Of a stretch of 64,000 nt of DNA, positions 25,801 through 35,700 are shown piece by piece. The translations under genes were made by a program, and so were the position numbers. Each line of letters opens with the position of its first letter. Position 1 is the first letter of the stretch. Under the pieces are notes generated by a model, which was not told the DNA's origin, searched no databases, and saw only the letters and a list, made by a program, of their open reading frames with translations. Source of the stretch: Ophioceras dolichostomum (lineage: Eukaryota > Ascomycota > Sordariomycetes > Magnaporthales > Ophioceraceae); NCBI GenBank assembly GCA_003049485.1, contig PYST01000006.1:1-64000 (forward strand), written 5' to 3'.

Positions 25801-26477
25801 CCGCCGTGGCCCGCCGCATCGTCTCGCTCAGCCAGATGAACCCCAACGTCCCCGCCGGCGGCTTCAAGCGCAGCCAGAGCGTGCGCCACCCGGGAGGCCG
25901 CTCGGGGCTGCGGAAGAGCAGCTGGACCGGCGGCAGTCGGTCGACGACGCCTGTGCCGTCTTCTGTCGCTGCGTCGCCGTCTCCTGCGGCACTGCAAGTG
26001 GCTACCGTAGCGGTGGCGGCGGGCGCGGGTAAGGGCTACGGAGACCTGGCGGACCGCGAGGACAAGGAGAATAGCGCGCCGCCGTTGTCGCCTTCTAGGG
26101 ATGATGGTGCGGCGACGCCGAGGCCGGAAAGGCAGCAGCAGCTTGCCCTGGTGCGGTCCCGCTCGGGCGGTGATGATGAGGCTGAGACTGAGACCGACAC
26201 AGAGACGGATACGCTGCGCCGCTCGAGCATGGGCACTACTGTCATCAGTACGGAGAGGAGCAGTGCTGTCGGCACGTATGACGGCTCGGAGGACGATGAT
26301 GATGATGATGAGTACTTCTCTGATCGGGGGCGGACGGATGATGATGACGATGACGATCTGACGAGCGAGGCTTGGACGGAGAGTCAGGTTGGGTCGTCTG
26401 TTGCGACTGGCTCGGTTGCTGGGTCTGAGATTGGTGGTGGTGGTGGTGGTGGTGAGATTGTGGTGTATCAGGCTTAG
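19816..26477 (+). CDS. Very large coiled-coil protein, function unknown
   Basis: Two exons, 19816-19916 and 19988-26477, give 2196 residues. The intron (GTAAGC..GTGCAG) joins the reading frame to MPPIERDAPAEAHRAALRHQ. Residues 1 to about 290 are Ser/Pro-rich and disordered. A second disordered stretch has a Gly run near residue 440. Residues about 640-1015 carry a tandem array of 26-30-residue helical units of pattern (R/N)-(D/N)-E-V-L-x-A-(V/L)-x-x-G-L. Long helical and coiled-coil segments follow to about residue 1850, including LDRL/LDKL heptads and an Ala run encoded by GCA repeats near 24950-24980. The tail is basic and Ser-rich, then very acidic (two Asp runs), ending GGEIVVYQA. I recognise no catalytic domain. 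Fungal proteins of this look are sometimes labelled chromosome-segregation-ATPase-like, but no SMC Walker motifs are seen, so I assign no function. A scaffold or cytoskeletal role is a guess. Confidence 0.75.
24940..24986. repeat. (GCA)n trinucleotide run coding for Ala
   Basis: An imperfect CAG/GCA run inside the coiled-coil gene encodes a stretch of about 15 mostly Ala residues (VAAAAAAAAEAAAV). It is in frame and likely length-variable between strains. Confidence 0.7.
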
Positions 26478-27381
26478 TCCCTGTTGGGTTGATTGGGTAT
26501 GTTGTTTTGACTGTCGGTGGGTACATGAGAAAAGGGGGAGATGGCTTTTGGCTTGTTCGTCCGTGTTGGGTGCGGACTAGGTACCTACGGATGACGAGAG
26601 ATGGATGTAGTTTTGGTTCATTTTTTAGTTGGGCAGGATTTGATCCCTCAACTCTTTTATTTTCTTCTCCTCTTCACTTCTTGCTTGTCTGTTCTTGTTC
26701 TTCTTCGCTACCTACCTACCTAGGTACTCTATCAGGTTGACGAAGAAGAATGAGAAGCAACGTGCTCACTCCGGGTATTATTTTCGTTTACATGGAGGAC
26801 TTGTTTCCTGTCTTGGCCTTCGTTCGTCCCATCCCCCTTTTGATACCAACCCCCTGTTCTTGTCGTGACTTGGGTGTCCAGAACAAACTGCTTGGGGAGA
26901 TTGCACGCACAACCACAACTCGCCTACCTAGTCAACTTGTTGCTTCTTGCTTCGTCATGTCTATCCGTCTTCCTTTTTCTGTTGACTGATGGCTCGTCCA
27001 CGGCATTCACACACTTCGATGCATTTCTTTTGTAACCTAATGCTTGGTACGACCTAAACATGACCACCTTTCTATGCATCCACATATCCAAGAGTATAGT
27101 CGTGGCTAAGGAGGGGGGAGTGTCCAGGCAGGCGGCAAGGTGAGAACAACAGCGTGGATGTGATGGGAAGGCCGTGGCTGCCTCTATTCAGTCCCTCAAA
27201 GACCAGCACCGATTATCTGCCTACCGTTACGTAGGTCTAAACGGAGACAGTCCAGGAATTCCACCGTGAGATTACGTAGAAAGCGGATGTAAAAACAAAA
27301 AGCAAGAGGTATACATACCGCAAGGCAGTGACGAGGCAAACGGCCCGCCCCCGAACCTCACCATGGAAAAAAGACCGCCGA
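26478..27381. other. Convergent intergenic region (coiled-coil gene / STAND gene)
   Basis: About 900 nt of T-rich 3' flanking sequence with no gene. It contains an ACCT/AGGT run at about 26708-26727, a repeat type frequent in Sordariomycete intergenic DNA. Confidence 0.5.
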
Positions 27382-30300
27382 CTACTGCTCCCTCCGCCGG
27401 AGCTCAAAGGACCCGAACCACAGCTTCCGATTGCTCCCCCAGGCTCCATAGAAGACACCCGTGTCGGGCTCTATCTGGCCGCGGTAGAGCCACCCGTGCT
27501 CGCCGTACAGCTTGACGAACCACACGAACCCGGCCGGGTCCACAAAGCCACTTATCTGGAACGGCCCGATCATGTCGCTTCCTTCGCTCGAGAAAGTGCA
27601 AGAGCAGTGGTGGGAGGAGTCGGCGGGCGGCTCCTCCGCGGGCACGTCGACCGCGAACGGCTCCCGGTGGCCCTCCATCCAGGCGAGGTACTGGTAGTGG
27701 CCCGTCCACGATCCGTACAACGCCTTCCCAATTCCGCCAGCCACAGCCAACCCTGCAGCAAGGTTGGGCGTGGCCGTCGTGGCCGTCCCCAGCATGGACT
27801 GGTGGCGGGTGACGTGCAGCGCGAATCTGTCCATGTACTTCCGGATGAGCCCTACGGCCGCCTTGCCGCGGTTGACGGCCAGGTCGATGGGCGTCGAGCC
27901 GATGGTGTCCTCGACGGAGAAGTCCGCGCTGCTCTCGGCAAGGAGGTCGACGACATCGCAGCGGAGGTGTCTTGCCGCGTGGTGGAGGGCCGTTCGGCCG
28001 TTGGCGTCTGTCATGTTGACGGGGGCGCCATGAGTGAGGAGCAGTTTGACGACTTCCAGATGGCCCGCGGCGGAAGCCGCTTGTAGGGCATCGGCTAGGG
28101 CGTGGGGTTGGCGTGTCTCGCGGCCGTCCAGGAGAAGGCGTTTCAGGTCCTCGGCGTTGCCCCTATTCGCGAGGACCAGCAAGCTCCCCTCGTCCGGGTT
28201 GGACCAGGGAGCCGCAGAAGCTCGCTCCAAGGCTGATTTTGGCTTGCCCTGGATGCGAAAGGATACACGACGGACGAGCATCTCAGCAACGTCCGCGTAG
28301 CTCCTCCTACCGACCACGAGATCAAATAGATTTTGCCGCTTGCCCTCCCAGATACACTGCATCGAGGCGCCCTGGCCGAGCAGCCATTGGACCGACTGAG
28401 GGCTACCTGCCCCGACTGCAAGAAGAAGTGCTGTGATGCTGCCCTCAGTCTTCTGGTTGGCATCTTCGCCCCTCCTGACGATATCATAGGCGCCCTCGAG
28501 CTCGTCATTTGGAGTGGCTCCCTGCAGCGGAGAGTACAGACCCCCGACATTCAGGGATTCTCTCTCGACCGAGATGTCAGCACCAGCGCCGGGGAGCGCC
28601 GTGATACCTCCGAGATTCCCACAGAGGGCGCCTGGCTGCAACAGAGACTCCATGGTCGTAGCCGTAGTCGTGGCGTAGACATCCGCCTCGTGGTCGAGCA
28701 GGCCACGGACGATACCCACGCTACCATGGAAGGTTGCGTGGTGCAGCGCCGTAAACCCAGCGTCGTCGGTCGCCGTAACATCAGCGTTGGCTATGAGAAG
28801 ACACTCGGCGATCTCCGGCGGCGAGACCACGGCGGCGGCGATGATAGCGACATATGACAGGAAAGGATAGATGGCAGTGTCGCGCGGAATGCTCTTGAAA
28901 GTATCCAGTGTAAGATAGCGCAGACAAATGCCCAACAGGCGCTTTTTCCTCGGATTCGGCGTCACCGAGACCCAGATCGGCGGCCGTCCAGTCGTTTCCC
29001 CTGGCATCATCCTGGCAAAGACAAAGATTGGACAGATATTCCTTTACTGAAAAGTGGACGAAGTGTACCGTGTGATCCGCCTGCTCGGCCTCGGCCTCGG
29101 TCGACTGCAGCCTGAGAAGAGATCCGCATCGGCCGAGGATCGCCTCCTTGACGTAGTCTTCATCCACGAACGTATCATGCCAGCAGTCCGGCAGATCATC
29201 TACCGGGTATTTGTCCAGATCGTCACCCGAAACGGCGAGTGCCTCCACCAGCTGCTTGACCTGTAGCGGCCGCACGGCGTACAGGACCCAGCGCAGAATC
29301 ATGACGGCCTTTTCCTTTTCGCCAGGCTGTAGGCGTATGATTTTCTCCAGCTCCCGCGAATACGCCTCGCCTATGCCCGAGGGCATCTCAGTCACCGCTC
29401 TCATCAGCCGCTTTTCATTCTGGCCTGGAGATATCTCCTTCTCGAGCAGCTTGATCCACAGGAACATGCCCTCGCTTCGCTCGGCGGCCTTTGTAGCGAT
29501 CTTCTGCCGCAGCGCCTCGGGCTTTTTGGAGAGTTTGGTGTTCACCATCTGCTCCGAGAATGACTTCACGTCCTCGGCCGTGTCCTTCGCCGTGATCCCG
29601 TATTCGAGCTTCATCACACCAACGCTCTCCACCACCGACAACGAGCCTTGGCCAAGATGCTCCCTAATGTCGGGAGCATCTCGGCTGACGATCAGGACGC
29701 GCGACTTTGTTTTGGCCAGGTATTTCTGCAGGTCGCGGAGAAACAACCCTCTCGGGTCGTTGCGATGATACCGAGCTCCGGTATCGATGCCGGTACATTC
29801 ATCGAAGCCGTCGAGGACAAATGTACAGCCGTCGGTGGCCTCTCCAATTGCAACGAAGAGCTCCCAGAGTCCGAGATGGGTCAACGTCCGCTCCTTGCTC
29901 CGTCTCTTGTAGATCTTGTCCATGGCCTCCAGAACGACATCGGTCGACCACTCCAGCGTTTGGGTCAGCCAGGACCGGAGGCTGGCGTACGGGTCACGCG
30001 TGAGCAAGTCATCGGCCACACAGAAAGAGTAGGATGTTGTTGTTTGCGAGTTTTGCAGCAAGTGCTGAACAATCCACGCCGACACGACGGTCTTGCCAAA
30101 CCCCGGCGGGCCATGGATCCAGAGGAGCTTGGGTCCCTTTGAACCCCCCTCTGACTTCCAGATACAAAACTCGGGTAGCCGTAAGGCCCATTCGCAGGTT
30201 CCTCCATGGCGGTATTGGAGGGCCGTCTCGTATGTGCTCTTGGTATCGATGCCGCCAATCCAAGCGGCGAGCTTCTTGCGCCGTTCTTCATTAGACGCAT

Positions 30301-31252
30301 GAGAATTTTCGACACTCCCTCGAATGCACTTGATGATGTCATCGAGCCTGGTCTCGGTTGTCTCGTTCTGCACAAGGCAGACGAGCTTATATACATCGTT
30401 CTCATGCTTCTCGATGCGGAGGACGGACTCTTCAACGAGAAACTTGGCATTGTTGATGGTGCTCTTGAGGATCCGTTCTGCGCACTTTGTTAGAGTGCGA
30501 ATCGACTCCTTCTTGCCCCAGCACCCACCTGTAGGTCTAGCGTCGGTCTAGCTTACTGAACGAGCTCTGCCCGTAGTACCTGCAAGCGTTGGCCAGAAAT
30601 CTCAGAGTCGAGCCGTAGAGCTTGATAAGGGTAGAAGATAGCTGGCTGGTGAGGTTGGATGGCCGGACCAACAGTCTGGACTCCAGCTCTGTGTACCTGA
30701 CGATGATGCTACAGGCTCCCTCGAGGCTCTCAACCATGGAGCCGAACGTCTGGCAATCATTCACGGCAACCTAGACACCTATGGATCAGCCTATGCGCTC
30801 GATGCTTGTCTATGGTTATATAGATTTTCACATACCTGTAACAGTGTCCGGACAACCATCCAAGGAATGGCAGCCTGGCCTGGATCGAGCTGGACCGCCA
30901 CATCGACAACTTCTTTGAACCTATTGAGCCGGTCGGCCACCCTGGCGAGGACACCACGGACCGACACTTTCTCGCCCGCCTTGTTAGTATACACCTTCCA
31001 CTGCTTCTTAACACACTCGTCTTTCTTCCGCTCCACCACGAAGACGATGTCGGATGGTCGAGGGGGGATGTCGCCGAGTGCGACTTCGAGGACCTCCTTG
31101 TCGCTGTCGGAAAGAGTGTCGAATGCATCGTTCCAGAGACTTGGAGCACACTATTCCTGCTCCACGATGCGTCAGTGCCGGCAGGACGGGTAAGAGTACT
31201 GAAAGTCGGGTTGCTCGAGTAGACTTGCCTTCCCAGGTTTGGTCTCCTCCAT
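27382..31252 (-). CDS. STAND/NLR-type protein: DUF7708-like N terminus, NACHT NTPase, ankyrin repeats; frameshifted
   Basis: Exons: 31252-31229, 31150-30836, 30770-30557 and 30477-27382. Intron 1 appears to be GC-AG (AAG|GCAAGT, branch CTGAC, acceptor ATAG). The last exon is broken near 28943-28947: a T5 run (A5 in the sense strand) puts the 5' and 3' halves one base out of register. Residues about 12-180 resemble the N-terminal domain of fungal STAND proteins (SLWNDAFDTL, VSVRGVLARVADRLNRFKE, AIPWMVVRTLLQ). The NACHT part has Walker A GPPGFGKT (307-314) and Walker B FVLDGFDEC (404-412), then FSVKEYLS. Past the shift come ICLRYLTLDTF, degenerate ankyrin repeats with one good copy (GRTALHHAA), and a C-terminal beta-rich block with FVKLYGEHGWLYRGQ. 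By family it is a nucleotide-switched immune or incompatibility receptor. The break may be real decay or a sequencing error. Full length would be about 1215 residues. Confidence 0.78.
28943..28947 (-). other. Apparent one-base frameshift site in the STAND gene
   Basis: Upstream of this A5 run (sense strand) the frame reads ..DAESEEKAPVGHL and soon leaves the family pattern. The frame shifted by one base reads ..KRLLGICLRYLTLDTF, as expected after FSVKEYLS in ankyrin STAND proteins. The two frames overlap for about 270 nt (28781-29050), and no plausible intron with GT/GC and AG ends bridges them. Confidence 0.65.
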
Positions 31253-31345
31253 GGCAAGACTACAAGAATGTGTACTAGGGAGTTCGGCGAGGGAATGAGA
31301 AAAGATGACTGGATGGAACGAGAAAGAAACAAAACGAGAAGACTA

Positions 31346-31893
<548 letters not shown>

Positions 31894-32509
31894 CGTACAC
31901 GATATGGAGCTCAAGGGAAGAGCCTTGCCGAAGCTACTTCCTGTTATGAGGTAAGGCTCGGCATTTCAGCTGAAGCTGAAAGGACTGTGGCGTTTTGTGC
32001 AGTATTTCTCAAACATGCAGCCCCGGCTGACCAAGTACCAGCCTATCGAACTGTCGGAAAAAATTGTCAAGGACATTCTGGCCGCTGGGGATGGACCTGA
32101 GTCGCCCAAAAACCGACGCCGCCCGAACCCGCAGCAGCCTGCCCTAATGCCACCAAGAAGGGAGCCACGATCTCTTGCGACATAGTTTTCGAGGAGAAAA
32201 CAGGTTATCGCCAGCCAACGACGATGAAAGACCCGGGCTCATTCCGGTTCTGGCAGATCACTCCGAAGTAGCAACTTACTTTAATATCAGGAGGATTGAG
32301 GACATCACCGTGCTTTCATCCAGAACCTTTTCTGGATGACTTCCGAAGAAGGTAGATACTGGCCGCCCCAAGGAGCCGATGCTTAACAACATGCACTTGA
32401 AGGTCTGTCCCGGTGACAACCAATAGGACCGTGATGATTACAAGAAGGAATCACGCCGTAGTGAACAATACGTGCAAAGGCATCACAAGTCTCTAGCAGT
32501 GCACAGCTA

Positions 32510-32720
32510 CCTTGTTTCAACTTTTGTTTATTAAACTCCTAAACTCCTAACTCCTTTGTAAACATGTTTTTTTTTGTCTTCCAAAGTAAGGTATACTCCA
32601 TTACTAAGTAAAATACTCCTTAGTCTGATGTATGCTCCCTTCCTATGTGCTGTATGCTCCTGTCCTCCCCTAAGTAAGCTATGCTAGAAAAATATCCAAA
32701 AATGCCACGTACAAAAAATA
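32510..32720. repeat. AT-rich low-complexity DNA with degenerate CTCC/TAAG motifs
   Basis: The tract contains repeated actcctaa and tatgctcc-like words, T-rich runs and several taagta motifs, and is far more AT-rich than its surroundings. It lies immediately downstream of the orphan gene. It could be an eroded transposon or a long 3' UTR; no element can be named. Confidence 0.5.
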
Positions 32721-32730
32721 TGCTCCTCCT

Positions 32731-35700
32731 CTAAGACTTCTCGAAATATCGATACTCGTCTGACTCTGCAAACGAAACCCGGCCCCGGGCTGGTTGTGGC
32801 GCCGGGGCGGGGGCGGGAGCAGGAGCGGAGCGAGCGTGCTGCTCCCGAAGAGCTCGCTGTTCCTGACGAGCTTGCTGCTCCCGGATGTGTCGCTCGATTG
32901 GCCATGGTAGTGGCGCCATCGGCGTGGTGGTGTCAGGGCTGTCGGGGTGGAGGTATTTGTGACCGGGGTCATGCAGCGGCTTAGGTGTGTCCATGCTGTG
33001 GTATAATCCGTCGACGTATTCGGGACGGAGCCTAGTCGCCCTCGTAGGTGTCTTGAAGGGAGGTAGCGGAGGGAGGTTGGAAAAATCCAAGGAGTCGGTA
33101 GTATCGTCGTCGAACTCAGACATGGGTCCGAGCCGAGGAGAGGGAGTGCGGGCCTGAGGCACGCTCTGAGGCACGCTCTGAGGCACAGTCACAGGCTCAT
33201 GCTCATCTGGATGCTCATTCTGAGGCTCGTTCGGAAGGTCATTCTCATTCTGAGGCGCGGTCGACTCGGCCATCTCGCGCTTCTGGCGCTCATGGCGCTC
33301 ACGAATCCCACTCACACGCTCGTCGGTCTGAGCTATGCGCTGCTGACGCTCGGCTAGACGTTCTTGGTTGTCGTCAAGGTACGTGGATGCTTTCTTGAGT
33401 TTCTCACGTAAGGCAGAGAGTCGCTGCTCTTTAGTGAGAGGAGCAGTGGGAGTGCTGCTCTTGGTCTCGGCGCGCTGCTGTGGCTGCGGCAGAGGTTGCG
33501 GGTGTTGATCCTGGTGCGGGACGTTGACAGTCTCTGCAGCAGCAGGAGTGGTGGTGGAGGACAGGCGGCTGCCGCCTTCGGAGCCCTCCGAGATTGTGTG
33601 GAGCGCTGTAATTGGCTTATAGCGCTCGTACACAGAGGATCTCTGAGAAGTCTGAGACGCAGGGGTGACAGGCGCACGTTGCAGTGTAGCAGCGTGTGAA
33701 GGGGTGGTGGAAGAAGCGGCTGGTGCGCGCTGTGGAACAGTAGAAGGTGAGGGAGCACTGCTGGAGCGCAGAGGGGTTCTGATGGAGCGCAGGCTGGAAC
33801 GCAGGCTGGAGCGCAGTTGAGAGCCTCTGCCTGCAGTGGTGGTCAGGCTGGCCGACGAGATCTGACCTCGCCAATTCTGAACCGTCTGACGAGTCGACTT
33901 CCGCTCAGTCTTGTCGTGCAGCTCGGCGGCCGTGTACTCTTGTCCTCGCATCTTGACGAGATCGAGCTCCCAGTTGGACTGGACGCGCTTAGCACTAGTA
34001 TCCACGTCCAAGACCTCGGCGTCCGCCTGGCTGTCTCGCTGCTCTGGGAGACGCTGCCGCCATTTGTTACCGGTGGCCTCGACCTCGGCCTCGACCGCAA
34101 TAGAGCCCATGCCGATGCAGCGATTCGCCTCCTCCATCCAGATGTTAATGGTGTCGATGTCGTCGTGCAGCTTCTGCTCCTGCTGTCCCTCGAGGAAGCG
34201 CTGCTCCTGGCCCAGCCTATGGTCCGTGTTGTCGCGCCAGACGGCTACACCCTTAGATGCCACGTCCTCCTTGTACGTCCGTCGGAAGCGGTGGTACGTC
34301 TTCCTGAGACGGTCCCTGCGCGCTACCAAGGTGTGGACACGCCAGCCAGAGGAGCTGTTGGCGACGCCGACGTAGAAGGCTCCTCGTCTAGCCTCGTGCT
34401 TCATAAGCCTGTGCCGTGCGACGCCCAGCGAAGCCTTGTAGGCCACACGTCTACCGACGCGCGCCCGGTGCTTATCCATTGCAATCCGGCCCTTGTTGTT
34501 GGCCTCTTGCAGTGTAGCCCGTGCGTTCTTCGAGAACTTGGTGGTTCCGGCCCGTTTCTTGGCCGTCTCGGCCTGGGCAGCGCGTTTCTTGTTCCCCACG
34601 CTCGCCTCGCGTTCAGTCTGCTCCATAAGCGTCACAGCCGCCTTCTTAGTGGTGAAGTTGAAGAACCGCTGGAGCAGCTCAAGCCTCTCGTTGAGAAGCC
34701 AGTTGTACATGGCGTCCGCGAGGGTAGCCCAGGCCGAGTCCGCTCCATGCTGCTTAAGTTTGAGCTCCAGGCCCCAGTGCTTAGCGAAGACTTGGACCAT
34801 GCTTCGCTTTACCGCCTCCCGGGACTGGGCGGTGGGCCCAGCGACAGCGGGGACGTCGATGTTGACCTCGGTCTGCAGCGCTCTGACGAATGCTTGCAGA
34901 CAGTCCTCGAGGCGGGTTTTCTTACGCCAAGAGCCGAGCTTAGCGGAGCGCTCTTGGTGCTGCCTCTGTTGGGCCGTCTCGGCACCGAGACCGCCGATCC
35001 TTGAGGCTCCGGTCTTCCAGTGATCGACCTTATCGGTTTGCGTGGACCGGTCTGAGTAGGTCGCCGAGGTCTGGACCGATGCCTCGACACTCTTAATGGC
35101 ATTCCTCCACGTGCCGACAGACCTATATTTCGTCTGCGTCGAGGCCATGCGCGTGGCCTTTCGGTCACCGTACTCCCTAAGCAACCTCGTCGACGCGCTC
35201 TCACCAAGCACCGTAGATTCAGTGGTGTCTGCGGTCTTCTCCAGTGCCTTGGTCATCTGCGAAGACATGGTCCACTTCCCGGACAGAGTCTCGGTCATGA
35301 ACACCTTCGCCTTGGACTTGTCGCTAGCAGTCTTGAGGGTCCAGGCGTCGTAAGTCTTCTTCCTCTGAATGTGGCGACGCGCGGTAGCTGTACGCTCCAC
35401 CTCGTGCATGGCACCAGCGTGCCACGTCATAGAGGAGTCGTGCATAGTCTTCAACTCCCATGTCCGTCTGCCCATCCGTATTTTGCGTCGAATGGCCCGG
35501 TGGCATTGTTGAGCTTGAAGGCACCACCCATCAGCAAGGCCGATCTTGCCGATCTTCTCAGCTAGCTCGAGGGCCTTCTGCTCACCTTCCTGGACTTGAT
35601 GGTCGTCGTCTTGGACCTGATGGTCGGCGTACTCGACTTGAAGGTCATCGTACTGAGCTTGATGGCCGGTGTACGGTTCTGTCTGTTCGGGGATGGGCAT

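Noticed and set aside
28995..29060. A 36-nt intron (GTAAAG..CCAG) as explanation for the STAND frameshift
   Set aside because: It is too short for a fungal intron, would remove the conserved VKEYL block and leads directly to a stop.
30510..30556. Earlier acceptor (CTACAG) for intron 3 of the STAND gene
   Set aside because: It would leave an intron of about 28 nt and run into a stop; the acceptor ending at 30478 keeps the frame and the conserved sequence.
33817..35004. 395-codon plus-strand ORF opposite the orphan gene
   Set aside because: The opposite frame is far longer and contains the protein repeats; this one looks like an antisense shadow.
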